Source: Gnetum montanum
Lineage: Eukaryota; Streptophyta; Gnetopsida; Gnetales; Gnetaceae
DNA length: 64,000 nucleotides
Assembly (NCBI GenBank): GCA_015680685.1
Contig: MNCI01022060.1
Location: forward strand, 446,865-510,864
Reading direction: 5' to 3'
The translations under genes were made by a program, and so were the position numbers. Within the stretch, counting starts at the first letter, position 1; every line of letters begins with the position of its first letter. Below are positions 11,791-23,760 of the stretch, one piece after another. A model generated the notes under the pieces. The model saw only the letters and a list, made by a program, of their open reading frames with translations. It did no database searches and had not been told where the DNA came from.

Positions 11791-12948
11791 GAAATGAGTG
11801 AGCCTGATCATTCTTGCACGACATCCATACTAGATAGAATGGGTAGGGCGTTGGGATAGATGCAACATCGCTACCCTCCCAGCATCCTACTGATTCCTCG
11901 TATATGCCGAAAGGCTTTATACTGACCCCTCAGAGATGCCTCTACGATGATCACTCTGTAGCTACAACTCCCAAGCTTAGCTTCACCACTTGGAACCCAA
12001 AGAAACTATGTTCACCCATGACCTTGGTTGCCTCCAGCCATTACTACCATCGAACTTTGGCTTAGCAGATTCATCTAACTGGCTCCTTTCCTAGCCAGAT
12101 AGATAAGATGAATTTGGCTATTCATGGTGAATTCCTGAGCTGCAGTATCAACAAATGGACCAAGGCCTCTTGCTACGGTTCCTTCCCTATGGCCTGTGCT
12201 CTCCTTTTCACTTCAGATGGCACTTGTCTCAATAGCCTCCCCATGGATTAGGATGATTTCTTTGTTCTCTATTCTTTGTTATGCTTTGTAGGTCACTTGC
12301 TACGATAGCGTTCTTCAAAGATGCATTCACTAGGAGGGCGAGGTGTCACACAGTTCTGAGGTGACTACGTAGACTAGCTTGACTACTTGGGAGTGTGGAC
12401 CCTACCCTTTCCCCCACTAGCCACCTTATCTTACTTTTTCGTTCCCTTATCTTTACAACCGCCCTTACCCTCTCCCCCCATTTGTACAAAATGTAAGCAC
12501 ATAAGAAGCCTTTCGCATAACATATCACATCCATGAATTAACATAACACAACTCACCTCATGAAAAGCATCTATATTTTTAAAAAAAGTGAGTAAAGCTA
12601 TGTAAAATGGATGAAACACAACTCGTCCATGCCATACGGGAGTAACACAACTAGTCCAGGAAAGCCCTGCATATACAATACAATAACATAATCTCTTAGG
12701 AAAAAACCCATGAGAAGATGCCTAATAGCATGTTTATGAAGTATCTTGCTCATGCTTGAGTCTTCCGCAAACCTCCCTCCCTCATAACTATAAAATCCTC
12801 TCCTGGTCCTTACGTTTTCACCTTCACATTTCCAAGCATGACAGAGCAAAATCCAAGCAGGTGTCGATGGACACCGTTGATGTCTTTACCTCTATGGTGT
12901 TTCGTATTCTTTGTCAACGTCTCTCAGGCAAGACCTCCAAATGTCAAT
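11791..12948 (+). other. 3' untranslated region of element A
   Basis: No convincing coding on either strand. The last ~80 bases (TGGTGTTTCGTATTCTTTGTC ... GTCAATAAAGAGGGACCA) align with the end of J (62130-62193). A TTTGTAG splice-acceptor-like site lies at about 12286, and J has one at about 61371; significance unknown. Confidence 0.6.
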
Positions 12949-12961
12949 AAAGAGGGACCAT
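12949..12961 (+). other. Polypurine tract of element A
   Basis: AAAGAGGGACCAT immediately precedes the TG of the 3' LTR; J has AAAGAGGGGCCAA in the same position (62181-62193). This is the expected plus-strand primer site. Confidence 0.85.
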
Positions 12962-14165
12962 TGAAACACCATGAAATTTCGAGACCTCGATGATTCAGCA
13001 AAGTCTTGAGGCTTAGGCAAGGATTTTTCATAAGTGGCATATCTCAGCAAGTTTTCCTTTTTCAGCTAAGGGCCTGCTACACTATGCTACACAGCTCAGC
13101 ATAGTAGACTCTGGGAGGACAAAATAGAATAAGGGATGTGCAGCATTAACACTTCAACTTCACAAGTTAGCCATGTTTAAGAATCTTAACTCTTTCGGTA
13201 CTATGCCACGTTACGCTATGCATCGTAACGCAAGCAACGCATTTGACTTAGCCGCAATGAAAAAGATAATGAAATTTAGTTGGTAGCAGTCATTACACCA
13301 CGATATGCTTCCCAGCCTATCATAGCATAGTCACGAGATAGTTTGTTCAATGCAAAAGACAAGGCTAAATGAACTATCTTCTTGAGGGGTGGTTACGCTA
13401 TACTACGCTTCAGAGCGTAATGCAGTGTAACGCCACAAGCTTCAACTATAGCACATCGAGTCAACGGCATTTTGTGGGCCCAAGACATGCATCATCTAAA
13501 TCGCGTTTTTCTCCTAACCCTAATCTTATAAATACCCTAGCGAACAATGTTGGCAAGGTTGACAATTTTTGACAGTATTGGAAAAAAAAAAGAGATTGGC
13601 GAGATGACGAGAAGAGCATCGACGGTGACAGAGAGAAGCTTTTGACCAAAGACTTCAAGTTAGTAGACATTTTGCTTTGAGCCTAACTCCCTTGTGCCTA
13701 GATTGGCTAGAACAAGGTAGATTGGCCTCTACTTGTTTCATCTCTAAATAGCTTCTTGCTCTTGGCATGAAGTTCTTCTAAATTGAAGCTCGCTTGCAAC
13801 CATTATATTCAACATATTTTTGTATAAGTTCAATCCCAAATTTTGGGATCCTACATTCTCCAAATTCAATTTGTTGCATTTTACTTACATTGATTTTATA
13901 ATCTTTTTGCATCGTTTACATCGTTACCACTATCTTCAAGATCTGATCTTAGAATAGATCTTGCTTTCTTGTCAATTGATATGGTACCTTCACATTAAAA
14001 TCATCATTTTGTGATCCGATCATTACAAAATTTACTAATTAAGTAAGTCCTTATCTGATTGACAAGACCATTCAGGGCACCTCAGATTCGTTTTCTCCAG
14101 CACAACCCTAGCATGGATCCAGGGTTGGAACTATGTACATGGAAATTCGTTCAGTGTTTCCAACA
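12962..14165 (+). repeat. 3' LTR of element A (~1.2 kb)
   Basis: It starts TGAAACACC directly after the PPT and ends near GTTTCCAACA (14162 or 14165 by TG..CA logic). A TATAAATA box is at 13527-13534, placing U3 at about 12962-13500. The J LTR starts TGAAACACTAGC and also ends TTTCCAACA. The following base resumes the minus-strand RT frame of B. The exact end is uncertain by three bases because the 5' LTR is not in the window. Confidence 0.85.
13076..13430 (+). promoter_or_regulatory. Hairpin-rich U3 segment upstream of the LTR TATA box (A)
   Basis: Several short inverted repeats of a TACGCTATGC-like word: CTATGCT/AGCATAG near 13080-13108, CGTTACG/CGTAACG near 13208-13230, and TTACGCT/AGCGTAA near 13394-13422. 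They sit 100-450 bases upstream of TATAAATA. A regulatory role is inferred from position and recurrence. Confidence 0.5.
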
Positions 14166-14500
14166 ACAGCCATTTTCCATCGTTATAGAGGGGTCAGTGT
14201 AAATCCTATGTTGGCATATCCTAGGATCTATTCTAGTTAATTCGGGATATAACCAAGTGAAGGCTTTTGACCATCTATTAATTACCTTCAATAGTTCTTA
14301 TTTCTATTGAGGAGCAAGCTTAGCATTGATAATTACCAATTTTTCATTTTTAAGGAATGTGTATTCCATACCAGTGGGAAATGGTTTTAGCTTCAAGGGT
14401 TCTTGCTTAAATTTCTCAAAGATTTCCAGCTTCCCCCAATTGACATTTTCAAGTTTAATACTTGGAAGTTGGAAGTGGACTTGCTCTAATGCATCTATGC
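14166..14500 (-). pseudogene. N-terminal RT fragment of element B
   Basis: Immediately after protease the minus frame reads LKPFPTGMEYTFL, LLKVINRWSKAFTWLYPEL and then RICQHRIYTDPSI. These match the usual region between protease and RT core in Athila pol (EYAFL, LL..L...K.A.GW, CMHRI). Two stops lie near 14310. It ends where element A was inserted (about 14166). C and D lack this sequence, so it marks B as the pol-bearing form of the family. Confidence 0.75.
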
Positions 14501-17500
14501 TATCAATCTAAGTGCAAGTCAAACCCTTAGTTGGTTCCATGCATATGAGTGAACTACTTTCTTAATCAGTTGTTAGCCACTAGGTGCCTTTCTGTTGTAT
14601 CACTGCTGCATACAAGCATCGTTCTCTATTCATCACTTGTACACACTGATTGCATGTAGGCAATGTTAAACTTTGCACAAACCATGACCTTTGCATGCAA
14701 TTACACCCTATGTCATTGTATGCGATGCATGGAAATTTCTTCTTCTCAATATTTTTGAATGTATTTTCTTTTGATATTTCTAGGAAAAGATCACGAATTC
14801 CTACGCATGCGTCAATGGTGCTTAGCCATGCTCTTCCCATTATGATTCAAAATTCCCCCTTATTGTTGTTTACCTTAATCACTAGGAAGTCAACTGGGTA
14901 CAACCACCCAAAAATAGTGGTAACAATGTCTTCCACCAATTCCAATGGGATAATGATGGACTAGTTGGCCAACTCTAGATGGATGTTGCTCTTTTTCAAT
15001 GGAGGTAGGTTCCAGGCCTTGTACATTTCTTAAGAAATCAAGTTGAACCAAGAACCTGAATCCAAAAGAGCCTTGCACAATTCATTTTCAATGATTTTTA
15101 AATATATTAGAGGACTCCTAGGATCAAAGAATTTCTTAGGAAGATGGCCAACTTTGATCCAATTGATGATGGCATGTGTTAGCATGACCATATGCATTGA
15201 GTGCGGTGGTTGAATTGATGGAGGCTCTAAAGTTATGATTGATATTGAGGCATCTAAGGAATCAACCACTTGTGATTGCAAGGGCTTGGTTGGACTGTTG
15301 GTCCTAAAGAAAGGTTTTTTCTTCATGTGGTTGTTGGAACCAATAGAAGGTTGAGAGTTAATAGCCCTTGTAGCATTATGTTGTTATGGTTGGGTAGGGA
15401 TTTCACCCTACATAGCTAGAGCAAGTGGTAGTGGAGCTATTTGTGGAAGAGATGTGACTGGATGAGAAGGATGATATGCTTGCAGAATATCACCCCTAGA
15501 AGAGGGAGTCCCATAATACTTGTGGGCTTGGTAGTGAGTTTGAGGAATGATGTGACTAGTAGAGTCACGTGGAGAGATTGGCTGCTACACATAATATCCA
15601 TATGGGTCAGGTTGCTGGTAAGAATACTATTGCCTTGGTGGTGGGATTCCCCATTATTTTGAATGCTACCACTATTGATATTTCTTAATTTGTTGTGGTG
15701 GAGTTCCACTTGGATAATACATCAAGGGATGGTGGAACTATCTTGGGTTACCTTAGGGGTAAGGTAAGCTTTAGGGTGCTTGCCGTTTGTTCAATCGTGG
15801 GTCAAGTGCATACACCCCAGACTCTTGCAGATGTGAGATTATAGGGCAACATCCCTTAGGATGGTCATATTAACATATTTCACATCCACTATCATTGTCT
15901 ATTTCTGACTCCACAACCTCTTCAATGATGGCAACTTTGCCCTTACTCTTGCTACGTGCATGTTCAGCTTCTCTCTTTTTTCTTTTTTCATGATCATTAC
16001 CTTGCTCTCTAGACTCCACTATTATTTTAAGAACAAATTGAAATCTATTTCCTAGGGAATCCCACATTTTTTCTACCTTTGTTGATACTTCTAATGTCAA
16101 CTTTTGGATAGGCAAAGTTTTCTTCTTCATCTCTTCGAATGATGACTCTTCTTCATCCTCACAAAATATTACTCCCCTCTTTCGGAGGAAAGGATCTTGG
16201 TTATACTCTTCTACACTTTTTCCCTTTCATAACTCAACTTCTTCCTTAGAAACTTTCTCCAATAGTCTTTGAATTTGATAGGACTTAAGCTTGGATAGTC
16301 TCGCTTAGGCATAAGTCCCAAGGGTTCTTCTCGTTTCATGCCTAAGCCCATGAATGAGATGGTGCAATTGATCCCTTTGCGAATAATCATGGCCAGGAAA
16401 ATAATGTAAAAATGCATAGTATTGGCCCATGATAGCATCCAAGGGTTCATGTCCTCCTTGTTTCCAACCTTGGATTTACTTTTACAAGTTAGACACTCGG
16501 GAGTATGTTTGGTACTTGTCATTAAATAGTTCTAACATAGTACTACACCTATGAATTGATTCTAGTTCTAAAGACCGATACTAGATTTCTTCATCTTTAA
16601 CTAATATCTGTGGGAACAACTTAAGCTTTTTCCATTTTTTTCTATGTTTTTTAGGGCACACACATCATTGAATGCTTGTAAACGATTTTGAGGATCAGCA
16701 TTGTATCCCCCTTCAAATCGTGGGATGTTGTTCATATCTAATCTCTTGATCCTACTATATTTTTGGTGCCTTGTTGAAATTCTAGTAGCTTCAGTTATGT
16801 CCAACATACTTCGAGTAACAAGTAGGGGTTCATCATGATTGTCCCATCCATGGCATCTATGATGCCTACGTTGTTTCCTACTCTCCCTTCTTTTATGTCG
16901 TGACTCTCTAGAGTGCTCTCATCCCCTTTCCTAGTTCTTTTGCCTATGACTTCCACTTTTCCTACCTTTATCCCCATGGTCTTTTTCCTCATGAATACAT
17001 CCAAATACTGAAGGAGAGGATGAAGGAGATGATGAAGGTAAAGAATTAGGGGAACCATCACCATGATGGTGTCCGCCACCTTCTCTTCAGTGATCATGAC
17101 CTCGATTGTGATTGCAATCAGAATGTCCACCTTTATCATGTGTCTGTGTTCCTTTTCTAAACCCTTTTTTCTCATGGGTATCAAAACCTAAGTTATGAAT
17201 AGTGGAATGAAGGTTCTGATACACAACCCCTTGGCTAAATTCAAGGGAAGGAACATCGTTGTGAGGGTGACTGCCTAAGGTAGGATCACCACTTGCATTT
17301 TCACTTAAGACATGTGGGACATCCTGGGATCACTTATCCTTCAAAGACTTATGATGTCTCTCTTGTTGTAAGTCCCTTTGACATTGTACCTCCATGGAAT
17401 GATATTCTCTCGAGTCATGGTCTTGCACAATGTATTTTACGTGTAAGTGTGAGATGCCAATTTGTATGAGAGCACAAAGAAGCATGTTGGGGACTGAGCG

Positions 17501-17719
17501 ATCAGGAAGTAACACTATGTTACCTTCTAAGTCTTGGCAATGCAGTTGTTCATCTTGATGAAGGATAAAGATAAAGTTTGGTATATACTCATCAAGATGA
17601 ATATATGCCACTCAAGATTGTTGAGGGACTGGTAGATAAACATCATGTGTATTACGCTACCAATTGTTTCCTATTTCAGACCTAGGCGGTGAGGCACTTT
17701 CATACGAAGAAGGAGACAT
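14500..17719 (-). pseudogene. gag-pro polyprotein of element B
   Basis: The start ATG is at 17719 (MSPSSYESASPPR). The gag N-domain (DEYIPNFIFILHQDEQL, 17570-17600), a basic His/Arg-rich linker (16850-17150), the core (IPRFEGGYN, about 16710) and a Cys/His motif (GCEIC.., about 15870) follow. Protease comes next with active site ALLDSGS at about 15050 and a PIIMGRAWLSTIDAC block near 14830. There is a frameshift near 16630 and several stops. It is collinear with C and D, and its DSG triad is intact. Confidence 0.88.
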
Positions 17720-17836
17720 ACTTGTCTATTTAGTGTCTAATGTATTCTTCTTTATTATTTTCTCAATCAACCCTAAGGGTTCATTCCAAAAATGTGAATG
17801 ATTTCTTATGTTCTAATTATCACACAAACAAGTAAG

Positions 17837-17855
17837 TCCCTAGCAACGACACCAA
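17837..17855 (-). other. Primer-binding site of element B (tRNA-Asp)
   Basis: The minus strand reads TTGGTGTCGTTGCTAGGGA directly after the LTR end. This matches TTGGCGCCGTTGCCGGGGA, complementary to the tRNA-Asp 3' end, with four transitions. It is the classical Athila primer. Confidence 0.85.
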
Positions 17856-18762
17856 TGATGAGTGGCAAGGTACCCCTATGCTCAACCATACGAATATGAG
17901 TGTTTCACACATGATCCATTAAAATTCCAAGGACTAAGTGCTTATGCGCCCTTGTGAAATAAGGACAGGTTAATTGATCATTGTCTTCCCAAGCTTACAT
18001 GTATGTCACAATTGTATGGTTAAGTAAGATTAAGGCATATGATTTTTATATCTTTTATTTTTTTATGTCCTATGCTAATAGGGAAGGAGAGAGGTAACTA
18101 AGTGACTAATTTAACTTAACTACTCATTAACTAAGTTCTAACTAATCCTAACACCAACATCCATTCCCACTTGTTGTACACATCTTGAACCAATGCAACA
18201 CTACTGGGATTATCAAATGCTAATTGTTACTCGGTTACCAAGAATTACACTCATGCTCGAAGTGGCATCCTTATGTAATTTAACGATTTTCTTAATTGAT
18301 CAAAATGAATTACTATGCTAATAACATAAATGTAAAGTGCATAAAATAAAATAAAATAAAATAAATGCATAAGAAAATAAAATAAAAGAAATGTGTAAGA
18401 AAATAAATCTCAAGTTCTGCAAGGATGAATCGAAGAGCTCATCTTTATTGTCAGACACAAGGTGTGCTCAGGTACATAATGCTTGAATAAAGATCCATCC
18501 ACACTTAGACCTCCTACTGTGGGCACTTTGAAAATACTCTAACTTTCAAAAAGACTACAAGAGTTTCGCTACATGACTACTAAAGACTTCCTTTCCAATT
18601 GTGCGCCTGGGAACTATATTTATAGGCTTGGGAGCAACTACTCTAATAATTAGAATAAACCACTAGAGTAACCACTCTAATAATTAGAATAAACTGCTAG
18701 AGTAACTACTCTAATAATTAGAATACCTACTAGAGTAACCACTAGAGTAACCTCTTGCATCA
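17856..18762 (-). repeat. 5' LTR of element B
   Basis: In minus orientation it starts TGATGCAAGAGG at 18762 and ends CCACTCATCA at 17856, 907 bases. The minus-strand TATA region is TATAAATATAG near 18613-18623. AAAAT simple repeats lie at 18340-18400. Confidence 0.85.
18635..18762 (-). promoter_or_regulatory. 34-35 bp palindromic tandem array in U3 of LTR B
   Basis: Three units start at about 18639, 18674 and 18708 plus a partial fourth. Each contains the near-palindrome TCTAATAATTAGA and the arm pair AGAGTA/TACTCT. The array lies directly upstream of the TATA box on the minus strand. It replaces the CGATATCG motifs found in C and D. Confidence 0.7.
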
Positions 18763-19224
18763 ATCATTGTGTGGGAGACCTTCTAAGGCAGGTTTACCAC
18801 CCGCATTTTCACCTATGACATATGAGACATTCTAAGATAGCTTCCCCTTCATGCATTCATAACATCTCTCCTGTTGTAGATCCCTTTGATGTTGTGCCTC
18901 CATGGGTTGATACTCTCTCGAGTCGTGATCGTGCATAATGTACTCTACCTGTAAGTGCTACATACCAATTTTTATGAGAGCACAAAGAAGCATGCCTAGG
19001 ACTAAGCGATCAGCAGGTAACACTATGTTACCTTCTAAAATATGCCAATGCAATTGTTCATCCTCATGGAGGATAAAGGTAATGTTTGGTATATACTCAT
19101 CTGGATGAACATATACCACATGAAACTATTGGGGCACTGGCAGATTATCATGTGTACTACATCTTCAATTATTCCCTTTATTAAACCTAGGTAGTGAAAT
19201 AGTCTATTAAGAAGAGGAAGACAT
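18763..19224 (-). pseudogene. gag N-terminus of older Athila element B'
   Basis: The minus ATG at 19224 starts MSSSS and continues to DEYIPNITFILHEDEQL and GNIVLPADR, collinear with B, C and D gag. It is cut at 18763 by insertion of B. Element C is inserted 17 bases upstream of this ATG, so the leader, PBS and LTR of B' lie at 26483-27433. Confidence 0.85.
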
Positions 19225-19241
19225 AATTGTCTATTCAGTGT

Positions 19242-20075
19242 TGATGAGACGCGATATCGTGGTTTGCTGCTAAATCTATAAATAAGAGGCAACACTCCCC
19301 TCATTTCCCATCCTAGGCTAGAAGTAGTGAAGCTCTGGTGGATTGATCACCCCAGAGATAGAATATTTTCCATGTGCCCGCAGTAGGAGTTCCTAAGTGA
19401 ACAGTTCTTTATTCGAGCAGCTTTGTAACTAAACGCAAGTTGTGTACAAAAATAAAGAAAAGCTTTGTGAATAAACATTGCAGTACATGGATAGGTTTTA
19501 TTTAATGTTATTTATTACCTATTGTTAGTGCGACATGAGTATGACTTGGTTACGAGCATTGACGAATGTGTACGGCTAACCAACGAATCGGCTACTCATT
19601 GCGATTAGATTCTCTCACCCTTATCTCCTAGAATGTGGGACGAGTATGACTTGATTACGAGCATCTACGGATGTGTACAGCTAGTCAAGGAATCGGCTGC
19701 TTGTCACACTAAGGCTAGTTAGGTGCCTCAGTATGACCACTTTGAGCACGTGCGTTACGTGTGGTGATCCTAGTAACGATTAGCGTTTGGTAGCCACAGT
19801 TGCATAGTTCAGAGTATGTATTGTAAGTGGAAATGGATGCTGACGCTAGTTAATTTGGACTTAGGACATTAGTTAGAGTTAGTTAGTGTAGAAGACATAA
19901 AACCAGAAAAGACCAAAAAAAATCATATACCTTGAACTTACTTAACCATACACCGTGAAAATAACCCCAAGTGTTCCATGGGGCGTTTAGGCATTTAGTC
20001 TACGGAGTTCAACCGGATCACGTGTGCTACGCTCGTTTCGTATGGTTGAGTGTAGGGGTACCTCACCACTCATCA
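19242..20075 (+). repeat. 5' LTR of element C
   Basis: 834 bases; TATAAATA at 19277-19284. Compared with the 3' LTR it lacks about 44 bases of U3 between two GATATC words, so it retains only one copy of the motif. Confidence 0.92.
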
Positions 20076-20094
20076 TAGGCGCCGTTGTCGGGGA
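20076..20094 (+). other. Primer-binding site of element C (tRNA-Asp)
   Basis: TAGGCGCCGTTGTCGGGGA follows the LTR directly and matches the complement of the tRNA-Asp 3' end with two differences. Confidence 0.88.
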
Positions 20095-20214
20095 CTAAGT
20101 GTTTATGTGCCGAATAGAACATAAGGGATATCACTCACATTGTTTTGAGCCTTAATGAACCTTTGGGTTAATCAAATAAAAATTATATAATGGTAAAATA
20201 GCACACTAATCAAA

Positions 20215-23200
20215 ATGCCTTCTTCTCATAAGAGCAACTCACCACCTAAGGATCATACACGAGACAATCAACAACATAAAAAACATAACCAAAATCAACC
20301 AGTGCCTCAACAATATAAGATGACATATACTCATCCCAATGAGTATATTCTAGATTTTACTTTTGTTCTCCATCAGGATGAACAATTACGGTGGAGACAT
20401 TTGCAAGGTAACATTGTGTTACCTCCATATCGATCAGTCCCTAACATGCTTTTCCGTTCCTTAGCATAGATTGGCATGCAAGAAATATTTTTGGAATACA
20501 TTATGGATGACTTTGACACAAGGGATTATCATCCCACAGATGCCCAACATATTCGGGACTTAAGGTAGGAGAGTCAACATACCCTTCTGAAGGGCAAAGC
20601 CCCGCACGTCCTTAGCGAAATAGGAGACAAGGAGCCCTTTATCATGGGTTCTTTAGCAAAGGATGTTTCCCCTCCTAATGATGGTGAGGAGGATGAGTAT
20701 CAAAACCTACGATCAATGATACATATCCCTGTTTTTGATGCCCGTGAACACCAGCTGTTCATAGAGGGAACAACCACTCATGCTAAGGATGGGCATTTTG
20801 ATCGTCACAACGATCGGGGCCATAGCAGCCAAAGAGAAGGCAAGAAACATTGTCATGGTGATGGTTCCCCTTCTTCTTCCCCTTCTTCCCATCATTCATC
20901 CTCTCCTTCCACATCTAGGCACAGCCACCATGAACATAAAGGTGAGGATAAAAGTAAAAAGGATGAAAAACATTGATGGGAAAGTCGAGAAAGAGGACAA
21001 AGGCAAGGACATAGGGAGAGTAGGGAACAATGCAGACATCACAGGCATCATGAAAGAGACAATCATGAGGAGCCCCTACTCGCAACCCAAAGTATGCTTG
21101 ACATCACGGAGGCAGTTAGGATTCCCACAAGGCATTTAAAGGATAGCCAAATCAAACAATTAGACATGAAAAACATCCCACGGTTTGAAGGGGGATACAA
21201 TGTTGATTTGCAAAATCATTTACAGGCATTCCATGATGCCTATCCCTTGCAGAATATAGAAAGTGAGTGGAAAAAACTTAAGTTGTTCCCAAGGACACTC
21301 ACCAAAGAAGCAGAGAGCTGGTACCGGTCCTTAGAACCAGAAACCATCAGGAGGTGGAGTACGATGCTAGAACTGTTCAACAAAAAGTATCAAATGTACT
21401 CTAGACTGTCCAATTTGCGTAAGCAGATCCAAGGCTGGAAGCAAGGTACACATGAACCCTTGGATGCTACCATGGCCCGCTATTACACATTGTTACATCG
21501 TTGCCCGGGCCATGGGTACACTCAATAGGATCAACTTCGCCACATCATAGATGGGCTAAGGAATGAAACTCGAAGAACCCTTGGGACTTATGCCCAAGGG
21601 AGACTCTCATAACTTAGAGCCCATGAAGTACGTAGCTTGTTGGAGCAAGTAGCAAATGAAGAACGTGAGCTACGCAAAAGGGAAAGTGCAGAAGAGTACA
21701 ACCATGATCGCTCCCTTTGAAAGAGGGGAGTGAAATTTTGTGATGAAGACGATGAGTCACAAATCAAAGAGTTGGTGAATCGGAAAACTTTTTCGATCCA
21801 AAAGTTAACAACCGAGGTATCAGCCAAAGTAGATCAAATGTGGGATTCCTTAGACTCAAGAATTGAAACAATCTTCAAAATTGTAGAAGAGTCTAAGGTA
21901 GAACAAAGTAGTGACAAAGGTAAGAAAAAGTGGAGAGATTTAAGCCTTGCACATAACAAGGGTAAGGGAAAAATCACTAACTCCGATGTGGCTGAGCATT
22001 CTGATTCAGACGATGATAGTGGATGTGGGGTCTGCTACTATGAACATCCTAAGGGATGTTGCCCCATTATCTCACATCTATAGGAGTCTAGGGTATATGC
22101 GCTTAATCCAAGACTCAACCAACGGAAAACACCTCGAAGGTTACCTTATCCACAAGGTAACCCAAGGCAGTTCCACCAACCACTAACGTATTATCCAAGT
22201 GGAACTCTACCACAGCCCATCGGACAGAATTAGCAGTGGAAATACCCACATTCATGGGGGATGCCACCGCCAAGACAATAGTACCCTTACCGGTAGCCCG
22301 ATCCTTATGGTTATAATGTGCTGCAGCCAATTTCTCCAAGTAACTCTATGGGTCACGCAACCCCCAACCGTCACTACCAAGTTCAGGAGTACTTCAGAAG
22401 GACTCCTCCTCTAGGAGACATCTCACACTCGTTCCATCCTCCTAACCCATCTGCACCTCTTCCATCACAAGTAGTTCCCATAACACCTCCTGCTCCAGAA
22501 ATGCAAGGGGAACTTCCTCCTGAACTGCAGCAACGTCATGCTGCGAGAGTTCTAAATATCCAACTTGCTGCTAGTTCGGACAACTGTAAAAAGAGAAGAT
22601 CTTACTTCAGAACCAAAAGCCCAAACAAACTCTTGCAACAAAAAGCGATTGAGGCCATGTACACTCCTCCACCATCTAACACCTCGGAGCACCCTTCTGT
22701 CCAAAATCAGAGCGTAATGCATACGGTTATGTTAACGCATACCATAATCAACTGGATCAAGGTAGGCCACCTTCCTAGGAAACTAACTGACTCTGGGAGT
22801 CCCTTAATCTATTTGCAGATCGCTGGAAATAAACCACATAGGGCTCTTCTTGACTCAAGTTCTGGAGTCAACTTAATTTCACGAGAGACGTATCACACCT
22901 GAAACCTGCCCCAACTCAAAAAGAGCAACATTCAACTAGAGATGGTAGACCATTCCATCACCATTCCCTTGGGATTGGTGGAGGACATCATCACCACTGT
23001 GTGTGGTTGGTCTTACCCAGCTGATTTTTTGGTGATCGATGTTAACACCAACGAAGGGGACTTCCCAATTATAATTGGAAGGGTGTGGCTTAGTACAGTA
23101 GATGCATGCCTTAGGATCCATGATCTTTCCTTGGAAATTTTAAAGATAAACATATGTGGAAAGATCAAGAAGAGAAAAGTTCCATGCATCACATACAGTG

Positions 23201-23544
23201 ATTCATCGGGTGATGACATGGAGGAAATGCCTCCATGTAATAGGTGTGCCCATGAAACTTTGAACCAAAAATGCCTGTATGTAGCAACCACACAACCAGT
23301 AGTAGACACCCCATGGTTGATAGCTCAAAGGAGCAGAAAAATGTGCATGGAAAGAACTGAGGAAACCCATGCCAACAACGAAGTCATAGACACATTGAAA
23401 TATGAGTGTTGCCAACTTCCACCCCTCAATCTAAGATCATCAATTGGGAGAACTTGGGCACTTCTACGAAATTTAAACAAACGCTCATTATTTCGGATCT
23501 CTCCCTTACAACTCAGTCATGGGGGAGATGGCCACCTTTGCTAA
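20215..23544 (+). pseudogene. gag-pro polyprotein of element C
   Basis: One frame of about 1110 codons from ATG 20215 (MPSSHKSNSPPKDH) to 23544, with in-frame stops but no frameshift. Domains: N-domain DEYI-type at 20330-20400 (NEYILDFTFVLHQDEQL); a His/Ser/Lys-rich linker; core NIPRFEGGYN at 21172 with AESWYRSLEP; a helical part to 21900; a Cys/His motif GCGVCYYEHPKGCC near 22022-22066; a Pro-rich linker; protease from ~22700 with ALLDSSSGVNLIS (about 22849; DSS in place of DSG) and FPIIIGRVWLST at 23065. Downstream of SSIGRTW the pol seen in B is absent. Stops such as TAG at 21526, where D has CGG, fit cytosine decay. Confidence 0.92.
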
Positions 23545-23564
23545 TCATATGGGGCCCTCAGTTC

Positions 23565-23760
23565 TTTTAAGTTTTTGTTTTACACATTTTTGTTTTACAA
23601 ATTTCTTTAACTTTTCTAATTTTTATTTTACAAATTTCTTTAACTTTTCTAATTTTTGTTTTACAAATTTCTTTAAATTTTCTAATTTTTGTTTTACAAA
23701 TTTCTTTAACTTTTCTAAGTTTTTGTTTTATAACTTTCTTTAACTTTTATAGTTTTTTTT
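23565..23760 (+). repeat. 33-bp T-rich minisatellite in element C
   Basis: About six units of a TTTTGTTTTACAAATTTC-type repeat with TTTAACTTTTCTAA. The equivalent place in D (34455-34525) has only about two. A short GT microsatellite follows at about 23795 (D: 34548). Confidence 0.85.

Larger units (their letters stand above)
1..14165 (+). mobile_element. Tat-lineage Ty3/gypsy retrotransposon A, 5' end outside window
   Basis: Order on the + strand is gag (from the window edge), aspartic protease, a 4.6-kb interval carrying an antisense gene, RT with degenerate RNase H, archaeal-type RNase H, integrase, a repeat-rich 3' region, polypurine tract and 3' LTR. The extra RNase H after RT is the hallmark of the Tat lineage (Ogre/Retand type). 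gag-pro stays in one frame and RT-RNH in another, so damage is mostly point stops; a frameshift precedes integrase. Its right end cuts into the minus-strand pol of element B, so A is the younger insertion there. The 5' LTR and PBS are left of position 1, so no TSD or LTR-pair dating is possible. Confidence 0.92.
14166..18762 (-). mobile_element. Athila-lineage element B (5' part; split by element A)
   Basis: On the minus strand the order is LTR (18762-17856), tRNA-Asp PBS, leader, gag, protease, then the N-terminal part of RT, where element A begins. The rest of pol must lie left of the window, beyond A. Upstream flank 18763 onward is the gag of an older relative, B', so B is nested in B'. 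Athila lineage is called from the PBS, gag-pro arrangement and LTR ends. Confidence 0.85.

Noticed and set aside
12346-12849. Minus ORFs in the 3' region of A
   Set aside because: Short, overlapping, no domain, no counterpart in J.
23519-23743. 74-codon + ORF rich in Phe/Asn
   Set aside because: It is translation of the 33-bp T-rich minisatellite.
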